Assembly: GCA_964487545.1 (NCBI GenBank)
Contig: CAZARI010000002.1
Span: forward strand, 1-64,000
DNA: 64,000 nt
Direction of reading: 5' to 3'
Source: SKUL01 sp964487545
Lineage (GTDB): Bacteria; Bacteroidota; Bacteroidia; Flavobacteriales_D; SKUL01
Shown here: positions 44,601 to 52,809 of the stretch, piece by piece
How the letters are laid out: each line of letters starts with the position of its first letter
Position numbering within the stretch: the stretch's first letter is position 1
The notes under the pieces: model-generated
Databases searched by the model: none
The model's input: only the letters and a program-made list of their open reading frames with translations
Told to the model about the DNA's origin: nothing
Position numbers and translations under genes: made by a program

Positions 44601-45651
44601 AGATGGCTCGTTGGGTGGAAATGGCGGCTTGCATTCGCGCGGCCTGACCCTGGCTAAAGTATTCTTGGCAAGCCTGATACCCGTAATCCATATAGTTTTT
44701 AAACTGGTCGGGCTGATCGCCGAGACCACCCATTGAAATCGGACGAAAAGGGTTGTTTTCGCTAACATCGTCGGCATCGGTAGAGCAGGTATTGGGCTGG
44801 CCGGAACAGGGAACCGCAGCCGTAGAGTTGTCCGGCGGAGTATCGCAAACCCGGTCGCCGTCAGTTTGGCAGTTCTGGTTTAAACAACCACCCTCAAAAG
44901 TGTGATAAAGCCCCAGGTAATGTCCCGCTTCATGGATATGTACTTTCGAATTATCGATCGTACTTCCAAATAAGGCGGCTTCATTCACGATCCCATCTTC
45001 GGGCTGACCCTGTGAAGTGGGGAAATAGGCATATCCCGCAATTCCATCCCCCATGGAGAGCGAGGTGATTTCTTTCACGAGCCAAATGTTCAGGTATGAA
45101 TCGGGATCCCAGCGAATCAAATCCTTGAGTGCCAAATCCTGTGTCTCCACCATCATCTCAGTGAGGGTGGAAAAGGTTCGGGTGATTCCGGTTGTCACCT
45201 GCCCTGATGGTGATTGGGATGCCAAACAAAACTCAATTTGAGTGGCCACACCATCGGGATGTTCATAATCGCCTATATTGGCAAATCCATCATTCAAATG
45301 TTGAATGCCCGCATAAATCTGTTCATCCGAAATGTTTTCAGCCCCATTTTCGTGAATCACATGAACCACAACGGGAATGGTATAAACCTGCCTTGCTGCC
45401 GAACCTGTGCGCAATATTTCGTTCATGGCATCCAGTCTGTGCTGAAATCCCGGAATGGTTTGCCGCTGCTGTTCGAGAAGCTGATCGGTAAAACATTTAT
45501 CGGCTGTGGGGGTGGGTTCTCCGGATTGGTCCAGATTTAAGGTCGTAATTGTTTGTTGCGCGCTTAGGTGGTTTGTCGAAAAAACAAAAATGAGGGCTAC
45601 ACTTAAGTTAAAAAGAGGCCTTACAGAAAGATGCTTGACAAATGTGATCAT
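41699..45651 (-). CDS. T9SS-secreted M43-family metalloprotease with PKD domains, interrupted by an assembly gap
   Basis: The reading frame is broken only by 100 N plus a duplicated 55-bp end. Removing those 155 bp restores a single frame of 1265 residues. Order: signal peptide (VALIFVFSTNHLSAQ); an M43 (pappalysin-like) protease domain with the zinc site HEAGHYLGLYH (His240, His244, His250); PKD-type domains (from about residue 375 and 445); a beta-propeller-like region (about 530-890); further Ig-like repeats; and a C-terminal T9SS type A sorting tail (VFPNPADEFISI to the end). It is therefore expected to be exported and attached or released by type IX secretion. Pappalysin-type enzymes cut peptide bonds in extracellular proteins; the target here is unknown. 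Confidence 0.9.
42717..42926. other. Scaffold gap flanked by identical 55-bp contig ends
   Basis: Bases 42717-42771 and 42872-42926 are identical and surround 100 N. This is what is seen when two contigs that overlap by one k-mer are joined as a scaffold instead of being merged, so no sequence is likely to be missing. The frame logic supports this: 155 bp leaves a remainder of 2 on division by three, exactly the shift between the two gene halves. Confidence 0.93.
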
Positions 45652-45703
45652 AGAGGGGTTTGGCTTGGTTGGTTTTATGCGAAACTTGTACTACGCGATT
45701 ATT

Positions 45704-45711
45704 CAAAGTTA
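45704..45711 (-). promoter_or_regulatory. Candidate -7 element for the M43 protease gene
   Basis: The minus strand reads TAACTTTG, 52 bp before the ATG. Confidence 0.4.
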
Positions 45712-45821
45712 ACAAACCAATCTTTGTACGTCCATTGACTTTATAGAAACCATCATAAAACACGAATGATAATCACCTCAGCGCTGGCATATTTCGGCGC
45801 GTGGATGGCGGGGGCAATTGA

Positions 45822-47591
45822 TTAAAAACCGATACCCACAAACAGAATATCATCTACCTGCTCATACCCTTCCTTCCAGGTATCAAGCCGAAGATTGTAT
45901 TCGTTTTTTTGCTCTTCCATGGGAAGCTGATGCGTCGATATAATCATCCTCCGAAACTGATTGTATTTAAACTTTTTACCCGCTACTCCGCCAAACTGAT
46001 CTACAAAACCATCCGAAAAAAGATATATTTTATCTTCTGGTTCAATGGCGATGGTGTGTTTCTCAAAGATAACCTCGCCGTGTTCCATGCTTCCGATGGA
46101 GAATTTGTTGGGTTTATATTCAATCAATTTGTTGTTTCTAACGAGGTACAACGGAATTTTTGCACCTGAGTATTCCAACTCTCCGGTGGTTTCATCATAA
46201 ATGCACAACGCCATGTCCATGCTATCGCGCACCATGTGGTATTCGTTGGTTTTATTCAGGTTTTCTTGCGCCAGTTTGTGAAAATCGTGCAATATCTTAT
46301 CGACCTTCAGGTTGTTGTTGTTCTCTCTAACAGCCTGATTCAAACCATTAAATCCAACAAGACTCATAAATGCACCCGGAACGCCGTGTCCGGTACAATC
46401 AACCGCAGCAAATACTTTTTTGCCGTTGATATTCTTGAAGAAATAAAAGTCTCCGCTAACTATATCTTTGGGTCTAAACTGAATAAAGCTGTTGGGAAAC
46501 ATCGACTTGATTATCGTCTCTGGAGGCAAAATCGTTTGCTGGAGCCTTTTTGCGTAGCGGATACTTGCGGTAATGTCGGTATACAGCTCATTAATTCTTT
46601 CGCTTTGCAACACCACTTCCTGGGTTCGTTCGCGAACCTTTTGCTCCAGCTCTCTTTCGTTGGCGCCGAGTTGTTTGGCCATTTTCACCAATGCTTCACC
46701 TAATTTATCCTCAGCGCTAAGCGGTTTGTAGGGATATTCAAAGTTTCCTTTACCCACCTGTCCGGCAAAATTGGTGGTTTGCTTAAACCCGTCCATCAAG
46801 TTATTGAGTGCAATTCCCATTTCGCCAATTTCGTCGTTGGTGATTTTTACCCGTTCTTCTGGCACCACCCCTTTTCCCATTGAAACCAACGTATTGCGAA
46901 GTTCTTTTACCGGCTTAACGATTGATCTACCAGTGAGTAATGCAATGAGTGTCCCAGAGATAATCAGCCCAATTCCAAAGTATCGGAGATATACTTTCAG
47001 TTGTTCAAAGGAAGCGAGCATTTCATTGCTTTCTACTTCCGTATTTCTCCGCATTTTAAGAATGACGTTTTCCAAGTTAAAGAGAATCTCCTTGGCTTTG
47101 GTGTCAATCACCCCGCCTTCTTCGGCGTAATCGCGGGCATAGAACACATTAAAATCTTCGTCATAGCTGCGCATGTCTGGAAGTTCGTTCTTCACCACCT
47201 CGTACATCTCGAGCAACTCGTTAATTTCGGCAATTAGCGCATTCATTTTGCGCACTTCTTCATCTATCCAATGGTTGGACAGTTTGTTTATTTCGCCGAG
47301 TATTTCAGGAAGATCTTCGTTGGTAATTTGCACCAATGATCTCTTCTCCTGAGTGTCTTCACGACTTTGCACAAATGCCCAGTTGGTAATGAGCATCCGG
47401 GTGCGGATGATTTCGTAGCGCAATCTTTCCAGTTGTTCAACCGACGGGATGTAGACGCGGTTGATCCGGTCGTTGATTTCGCGCGATTGATTGAGGGTTT
47501 GATTGGTGAGTACAAAAACGATGAGAATTCCGAGAATAAAAACCCCGAAGCCAAAGTACAGTTTTCGCCCTATCGTAAGCCTGAATCTCAT
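45822..47591 (-). CDS. HAMP-domain membrane receptor with SpoIIE/PP2C-type phosphatase output
   Basis: 589 residues. Two transmembrane helices (about 13-32 and 206-226) enclose a helical periplasmic sensor domain. A HAMP domain (about 227-280) and a coiled coil (about 310-340, NERELEQKVRERTQEVV) follow. The C-terminal SpoIIE-type PPM Ser/Thr phosphatase starts near TILPPETIIKSMFPNSF, with the metal-binding Asp in IVSGDFYFF and AAVDCTGHGVPGAFMSL. It should dephosphorylate a protein such as an anti-sigma-factor antagonist in the cytoplasm; none is encoded nearby. It is the third gene of an operon with YfiR and TPR proteins (18 bp after the TPR gene), which suggests that these periplasmic proteins feed its sensor. 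Confidence 0.9.
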   Translation of the reverse strand: MRFRLTIGRKLYFGFGVFILGILIVFVLTNQTLNQSREINDRINRVYIPSVEQLERLRYEIIRTRMLITNWAFVQSREDTQEKRSLVQITNEDLPEILGEINKLSNHWIDEEVRKMNALIAEINELLEMYEVVKNELPDMRSYDEDFNVFYARDYAEEGGVIDTKAKEILFNLENVILKMRRNTEVESNEMLASFEQLKVYLRYFGIGLIISGTLIALLTGRSIVKPVKELRNTLVSMGKGVVPEERVKITNDEIGEMGIALNNLMDGFKQTTNFAGQVGKGNFEYPYKPLSAEDKLGEALVKMAKQLGANERELEQKVRERTQEVVLQSERINELYTDITASIRYAKRLQQTILPPETIIKSMFPNSFIQFRPKDIVSGDFYFFKNINGKKVFAAVDCTGHGVPGAFMSLVGFNGLNQAVRENNNNLKVDKILHDFHKLAQENLNKTNEYHMVRDSMDMALCIYDETTGELEYSGAKIPLYLVRNNKLIEYKPNKFSIGSMEHGEVIFEKHTIAIEPEDKIYLFSDGFVDQFGGVAGKKFKYNQFRRMIISTHQLPMEEQKNEYNLRLDTWKEGYEQVDDILFVGIGF

Positions 47592-47609
47592 GACATTGAG
47601 AAAAAGGCT

Positions 47610-48539
47610 TTACTCACCATTATCCGACTGCTGTGTTTGCTGAAGCAGATCTCGGTATTTGTTGGCTTCTTCATTATTATTGAGACTCAGATAAATGCCT
47701 CTGAGTGCTATGAGCGTTTCCCGTCTTGTTGAATCCTGCTCGAAGGCTTTCAGTAAATATGGTAATGCTTCTCTAAACAAATCAATGCTTCCGGATTGTA
47801 CCTTCACGATGGTCGGAATCTTTGCTTCTGCATCGATTTGCTCGATGCCATAAGCACCTTCGTTATACAGGTTGATCGCTGAGTTGTAGTTTGCGCCGTA
47901 GTCATCGGGGTCGAGTTGAAGCACATAATGATAATTCTCGAGGGCCCTGCTTAGATATTCATTATTTGCATCTCGGTCTTGCTCGTATATTTTTCGGTTG
48001 CATGTGGCCAACGCCTTGTAAAAGGTAATGTCCTTTTCATCCATATCAACATCCGGATCGATCTGTAGGACAATTTCTCTGTATTTTTGGTAGAGTTCTT
48101 CGGATTGCGCAACGCTTTGTTTGTCCACTTCGCGCATCACGAGCACTGCATCATTGTAGTATGAGGAGGCCAAATAACGCAGCGATTTGTAGTTGTTTTC
48201 ACGAAACTCATCTTTACCATCGAGTTCTAGCGAGCGCAAAAAGGAGTGGATAGCCTCAGACCGGCTGGCAGAATTGCGGTCCTTGTTTTCCACTTCATTG
48301 TATATGTCTTTGTAGATAAACCCCCTGAGGTGCCAGCTCATGGCATCATCTTCACCATCAGATGTCGCGATGGCTTTATTGATTAATCCAGCAGCTTCGT
48401 TGTATTTTTTCTGCTGATAGGCACGATATGCCTCGATCGTTTCCTGTGGCTGTGCGTTCACTAATAAACCCGACATGATTGCCAGCAATACAGCCACACA
48501 TTTTAGCATTTGGTGATATTTTATTGCTTTCATCGTCAT
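47610..48539 (-). CDS. Exported TPR-repeat protein
   Basis: 309 residues with signal peptide CVAVLLAIMSGLLVNAQ and several TPR-like helix pairs (for example AYRAYQQKKYNEAAGLINKAI at 34-55 and NYHYVLQLDPDDYGANYNSAINLYNEGAYG near 205). A periplasmic location and a protein-binding role are inferred. Its start overlaps the yfiR-like stop (ATGA), so translation of the two is coupled. It separates the YfiR-like protein from the phosphatase receptor and may act as their adaptor. Confidence 0.78.
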   Translation of the reverse strand: MTMKAIKYHQMLKCVAVLLAIMSGLLVNAQPQETIEAYRAYQQKKYNEAAGLINKAIATSDGEDDAMSWHLRGFIYKDIYNEVENKDRNSASRSEAIHSFLRSLELDGKDEFRENNYKSLRYLASSYYNDAVLVMREVDKQSVAQSEELYQKYREIVLQIDPDVDMDEKDITFYKALATCNRKIYEQDRDANNEYLSRALENYHYVLQLDPDDYGANYNSAINLYNEGAYGIEQIDAEAKIPTIVKVQSGSIDLFREALPYLLKAFEQDSTRRETLIALRGIYLSLNNNEEANKYRDLLQQTQQSDNGE

Positions 48540-49087
48540 TGGTTTTCAATAAACAATGCAAGGCTCTTTAAAGTAGAACCAACAAAAAGATGATGTCTTT
48601 CTGCATTGGAAACGCTCAGTTCAAACTTCAGATTATCCTCAACCACAATAAAATTTATGGCTGCACCTTTACTAAGTGCCCCCTCTTTGTGCGTAATTAA
48701 AAGTGTACTCTTATCTTGAATTTGCGGAATGACTTCATTGAGTACATGGTTGTAGTCGTTATCGACAAACAAGACATGACAAACCGAAAAATTGTGTGTA
48801 TTTGAAATTTTTCTTATTTCAATGGGCTGGCTACCAACGTTTTTGCCGTTATACTTGGTAACAAGTTGTTGATACATACTGGAGCCTCCCATGACGCCAA
48901 TCACAAAATTTCCGCGTTTATTTTCCTCTGGCCAATCGATTAGTTTCGCGAAGTTGTAGATATAACTTGCTTTAATGATTGCAGAAGTATCTTTTTCATC
49001 AAAACGCGGCCCGCCTTCGTCTCCGACAATGCCGAAAGCAGAGAATATAACGAGGGAGTATATGAACAGTAAGTTCTTCAAATTCAC
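48536..49087 (-). CDS. YfiR-family (DUF4154) periplasmic protein
   Basis: 183 residues with a signal peptide (LLFIYSLVIFSAFGIVG). The YfiR/DUF4154 pattern is present: IKASYIYNFAKLIDWPEE, then FVIGVMGGSS and a C-terminal LSVSNAERHHLFVGSTLKSLA. In Pseudomonas, YfiR is a periplasmic inhibitor of the HAMP-containing diguanylate cyclase YfiN. Here no cyclase is present; the HAMP partner in the operon has a phosphatase output instead. The start codon is GTG, the only plausible start in frame before an upstream stop. A TAnnTTTG-like word (GATCTTTG) lies only a few bases ahead of it, so the mRNA may be almost leaderless. Confidence 0.82.
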   Translation of the reverse strand: MNLKNLLFIYSLVIFSAFGIVGDEGGPRFDEKDTSAIIKASYIYNFAKLIDWPEENKRGNFVIGVMGGSSMYQQLVTKYNGKNVGSQPIEIRKISNTHNFSVCHVLFVDNDYNHVLNEVIPQIQDKSTLLITHKEGALSKGAAINFIVVEDNLKFELSVSNAERHHLFVGSTLKSLALFIENQ

Positions 49088-49194
49088 TGCAAAGATCGTT
49101 GAATGGCAAAAATAACACGGTCACGCACGAATGTTTAGCGGCAGAAATAATGTTTTCCACTATGCTATATTAATAGCCGCAAATAAACAGGGGA

Positions 49195-49692
49195 TTATTC
49201 TGCTACTTCGAGGTTTTCAAGGTCGCGGTCAAAAAGATATAATCCACCTTTATCGTTTCCGATCATGTTCAGCTTATCCATTATATTTCGCGCCAAAGCT
49301 TCTTCTTCTATCTGCTCGGAAACATACCATTGCAAAAAGTTATGCGTGGTGTAATCCTGTTCCTGAAGCGTGATGTGAACCAGCGCGTTAATCTCTTCCG
49401 TCACCTTAATTTCATGCGCAAGCAACGACTCAAAGATATCGGTTAGGTTGCTGAACGAAGTTGGGGGCTCTTTTAAGGCCGAAACTTTTGCCTGACCACC
49501 GCGTTCGTTAATAAACCGCACGAGTTTAAGCATGTGCATTCTTTCTTCGTCAGCATGGGCATATAAAAACTTTGCGCTGCCATTAAACCCTTTAACCTCT
49601 GCCCACGAGGCCATAGATAAGTAAAACTGAGAGCTTTCAGCTTCTATTTCCACTTGTCGGTTTAATGCTTCTTCAATCTTCTTCGATAACAT
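49195..49692 (-). CDS. Ferritin
   Basis: 165 residues of the non-haem bacterial ferritin type (FtnA-like). The ferroxidase ligands fit Glu17 (NRQVEIEAESSQFYL), the E-x-x-H of HADEERMHM and the E of LAHEIKVTEEINAL with Gln in QWYVSEQIEEE. It stores iron in the cytoplasm. The ATG at 49692 is used because the family starts at MLSKKIEEALN. It is monocistronic with a candidate promoter just upstream. Confidence 0.93.
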   Translation of the reverse strand: MLSKKIEEALNRQVEIEAESSQFYLSMASWAEVKGFNGSAKFLYAHADEERMHMLKLVRFINERGGQAKVSALKEPPTSFSNLTDIFESLLAHEIKVTEEINALVHITLQEQDYTTHNFLQWYVSEQIEEEALARNIMDKLNMIGNDKGGLYLFDRDLENLEVAE

Positions 49693-49716
49693 AATTGTTA
49701 GTAGCTTTATTGAATT

Positions 49717-49724
49717 CAAAGTTA
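49717..49724 (-). promoter_or_regulatory. Candidate -7 element for ferritin
   Basis: The minus strand reads TAACTTTG, 24 bp before the ferritin ATG. A TTG on the same strand lies 24 bp further upstream, slightly beyond the usual spacing. Confidence 0.45.
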
Positions 49725-49777
49725 GGTTTTAATTCCGAAACAGGTCGGCAAACCCACTTTATTACCCAAACCGCTAT

Positions 49778-51934
49778 ATGACCCGAAAAAACAAAAAGAA
49801 ATACCCTTCGCTATCCAAAAAGAAAACCGGCAACAAAAAAGTCAATGTAAAAAACATCACCGCTCTATTTCATCAACAGCAAAACCGGCCACTCAATTAC
49901 AAACAAATTAACGCAGCGCTGGGCGGAAACAAAACCGACGCTGAAGCCATTGTAAAGCTGCTTCACCAAATGGTTTCAGACCAAAAATTAATCAGTCCTG
50001 TTCGAGGAAAATTTCAGCTTGCCTCTTTTGCTAGCGGACTAAAAACAGGTGTTTTACAGGGAACCAAACGCGGATCGGGCTACGTTATCACCGACGATGC
50101 TGACGATGTTTTTGTAGACAACCGGCATCTGGGTTATGCTTTGGATGGCGACAAAGTGGAAGTACGTATAACGGGGGCTCGTGGCGGAAAACCTTCGGGT
50201 CGTATTGAGCGGGTTCTTGAGCGCTATACCAACACCTTTGTAGGGGTCATAGACATCAGCAATCATTTCGCTTTTGTTGTTCCTTCCAGTCAACGTATCC
50301 AGGTTGACTTTTACGTTAATAAAAAGGATTTTAAAGGAGCAAAAGATGGGCAGAAGGTAATTGTTGAATTGATCGAGTGGCCCGAAGGTGCCGAAAATCC
50401 TATTGCAAAGGTTATTGAAGTGCTCGGAAACCCCGGTGAACATCAAGTGGAGATGAATGCCATCATGGCCGAATTTGGGCTGCCCATGGAGTTTCCAAAG
50501 GATGTACTTCGGGCAGCAGACAAAATTGACACTACCATCAGCATCGAAGAAATCGCCAAACGCCGCGATTTTCGCCAAATAACCACCTTTACGATTGATC
50601 CGGATAACGCCAAGGATTTTGACGATGCCCTTTCTGTTGAATTTCTCGATAACGGCAACTACCGCGTGGGAATTCATATTGCCGATGTCAGTCATTACGT
50701 TAAACCCGACGACATCATCGATCAGGAAGCGGTGCGTAGAGCTACCTCGGTATATCTTGTAGATCGCGTGGTGCCGATGTTGCCAGAGGTTTTATCTAAT
50801 TTGGTTTGTTCGCTGCGCCCCGATGAAGATAAATATTGTTTTTCGGCTGTTTTTGAGCTCGATCAACAAGCCAACTTAATCAGTGAGTGGTACGGAAAAA
50901 CGGTTATTCGTTCGGATTACCGTTTTACTTATGAGGCCGCTCAGCAAGTGCTCGATACTGGTGAAGGTCCATTTCTAAAGGAGCTGAACGTGTTGCTCGG
51001 TCTGAGTAAAATAATGCGAAGCGAACGTGTTGCCCATGGTGCAATTGAATTTGGTGGCACCGAAGTAAAGTTTGAACTGGACGAAGACGGCCGACCTATT
51101 GGTGTAAAAAAGAAAGTGATGAAAGACACCAACCGGCTGATCGAAGATTTTATGCTGCTGGCTAATAAGATGGTAGCTTCAAAAATCGGAAAAATTAAAC
51201 AGGGAATGCCAAAACCATTTGTTTACCGTGTTCACGACGAGCCCGACACCGATAAGCTGATTGAACTGCGTGCTTTTGCCCGTCGTTTTGGACATGAATT
51301 TTCTACGGCCAAAAACAAAGGCGCTGCGTTTGCGATTACCCAATTATTGAAAGATGTGGCTGGATCAGCAGAAGAAGATATCATCCGGCACATGGCCATT
51401 CGGTCGATGGCAAAAGCGTATTACGCCACTGAAAATCATGGTCATTATGGGTTAAGCTTCGATTATTACACTCATTTTACTTCGCCCATTCGTCGTTATC
51501 CGGATGTTTTAGTGCACCGTCAGTTGCAGCATTATCTGCAAAACGAAAAAGCCATTTCGGAGGAGGAGTTAGACCATCTATGCAAGCACAGCAGCATACA
51601 AGAGAGAAAAGCCACCGAGGCCGAAAGGGCTTCCATCAAATACAAACAGGTTGAATTTATGATGGATAAGGTGGGTGAGGAATTTGCCGGAATTATAACT
51701 GGTTTAACCAACTGGGGAATTTTTGTAGAAATCATCGAAACCAGTTGCGAAGGAATGATTACGCTGCAGTCGATTGGTGACGACCATTACACATTTGATG
51801 AGGAAAAATATCAGGTAATTGGCAACCGGTTTGGTGCTGAATTTAACATTGGCGACCAGATTGATATTCGCGTGGTTCGCGGAGATTTAGTTAACAAACA
51901 ACTCGACTTTGAGTTCGTCGCTTTCAGGAAATGA
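49778..51934 (+). CDS. rnr: Ribonuclease R
   Basis: This 3'-to-5' exoribonuclease degrades structured RNA. The 718-residue protein has a Lys-rich N-terminus, a winged-helix and two cold-shock-like domains, the catalytic RNB domain with Asp cluster FTIDPDNAKDFDDAL (about residues 271-285), and a C-terminal S1 domain (EFAGIITGLTNWGIFVEI). The length is normal. It is divergent from ferritin and monocistronic, and no terminator hairpin with a T-run is seen after it. Confidence 0.96.
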   Translation: MTRKNKKKYPSLSKKKTGNKKVNVKNITALFHQQQNRPLNYKQINAALGGNKTDAEAIVKLLHQMVSDQKLISPVRGKFQLASFASGLKTGVLQGTKRGSGYVITDDADDVFVDNRHLGYALDGDKVEVRITGARGGKPSGRIERVLERYTNTFVGVIDISNHFAFVVPSSQRIQVDFYVNKKDFKGAKDGQKVIVELIEWPEGAENPIAKVIEVLGNPGEHQVEMNAIMAEFGLPMEFPKDVLRAADKIDTTISIEEIAKRRDFRQITTFTIDPDNAKDFDDALSVEFLDNGNYRVGIHIADVSHYVKPDDIIDQEAVRRATSVYLVDRVVPMLPEVLSNLVCSLRPDEDKYCFSAVFELDQQANLISEWYGKTVIRSDYRFTYEAAQQVLDTGEGPFLKELNVLLGLSKIMRSERVAHGAIEFGGTEVKFELDEDGRPIGVKKKVMKDTNRLIEDFMLLANKMVASKIGKIKQGMPKPFVYRVHDEPDTDKLIELRAFARRFGHEFSTAKNKGAAFAITQLLKDVAGSAEEDIIRHMAIRSMAKAYYATENHGHYGLSFDYYTHFTSPIRRYPDVLVHRQLQHYLQNEKAISEEELDHLCKHSSIQERKATEAERASIKYKQVEFMMDKVGEEFAGIITGLTNWGIFVEIIETSCEGMITLQSIGDDHYTFDEEKYQVIGNRFGAEFNIGDQIDIRVVRGDLVNKQLDFEFVAFRK

Positions 51935-52044
51935 AAAACGAACGCGGTGGATGAGTGGAAAAGCACAGCGTCTCTCTATCTGGGAGATGCTACAAACCAT
52001 TTATAACCATTTCATATCAGATAACGAGCGACTCAGAAGGGACT

Positions 52045-52797
52045 CTACACTAAGTTAATCCTGTTGTTGAGTTCATCCTTGTATGAACCTCCGATTGGGA
52101 TTACTTTTTTATCGTTTTCGAGCACGAGGTTGGGTTGCTCAATTGCCGCAATTTTATCGAGACGGACAATAAAAGATCGGTGCACCCGCAGAAAATCTTC
52201 GGCCGGCAGTTTACGCTCGATATCTTTCATGGTGGAGTGGATGGTATAACGCGTGTTCAAGGCGTTGATTACGACATAATCCTTGAGGGCTTCTACAAAG
52301 TAAATATCTTTTGTTTTGAGCTTGACCAACCGTGAATTAGACTTCACGAAAATAAAGTCTTTGTTGTCTTTGTTTTCGACCAATGAGTAGAGCATGTCGC
52401 GCTCTTTGCGCACTTCGCTTTCGCGTTTATGCTTATAGATGGCCATTTCTATTGAGGTGTGGATATCAATTTCCTTAAAAGGTTTTATGATATATCCGCA
52501 CGGTTCGGTAACTTTTGCTCTTGCCAGGGTTCCTTCATCGGCATAGGCCGTGAGGTAGATCACCGGAATATTCATTGTTTTTCTGATCTGATCGGCGGCC
52601 TCTATACCGTTCATATCACCCTTCAGCATAATGTCCATCAGAACAATATCTGGTTTGGTTTCGTTTGCCAGGGCAACTGCTTTTTCACCTGTTGCAGCGG
52701 CTCCGACCACATTGTAACCTAATTTTTTTAGGCTGTGTTGAATGTCTTTGGAAACGATGCTTTCGTCTTCTACAACCAATACATTGGTTTTGGACAT
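52045..52797 (-). CDS. LytTR-family response regulator
   Basis: 250 residues: a receiver domain (1-120) with phospho-acceptor Asp55 (IVLMDIMLKG), Thr and Lys of the active site in IYLTAYADE and GYIIKPF, a linker helix, and a LytTR DNA-binding domain (about 150-248, VKLKTKDIYFVEALKDYVVI, FLRVHRSFIVRLDKI). It lies 12 bp after the histidine kinase gene and is its obvious partner. The regulated genes are unknown. Confidence 0.93.
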   Translation of the reverse strand: MSKTNVLVVEDESIVSKDIQHSLKKLGYNVVGAAATGEKAVALANETKPDIVLMDIMLKGDMNGIEAADQIRKTMNIPVIYLTAYADEGTLARAKVTEPCGYIIKPFKEIDIHTSIEMAIYKHKRESEVRKERDMLYSLVENKDNKDFIFVKSNSRLVKLKTKDIYFVEALKDYVVINALNTRYTIHSTMKDIERKLPAEDFLRVHRSFIVRLDKIAAIEQPNLVLENDKKVIPIGGSYKDELNNRINLV

Positions 52798-52809
52798 AAC
52801 TTCAGGGTA

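Noticed and set aside
41699..45651. Two separate genes, a protease and a PKD/T9SS-tail protein
   Set aside because: The break coincides with the false scaffold gap, and the frame is restored exactly when the duplicated end and N are removed.
50054..50695. A 213-codon frame antisense to rnr
   Set aside because: It lies wholly inside the well-supported RNase R gene and has no family match; codon-shadow effect.
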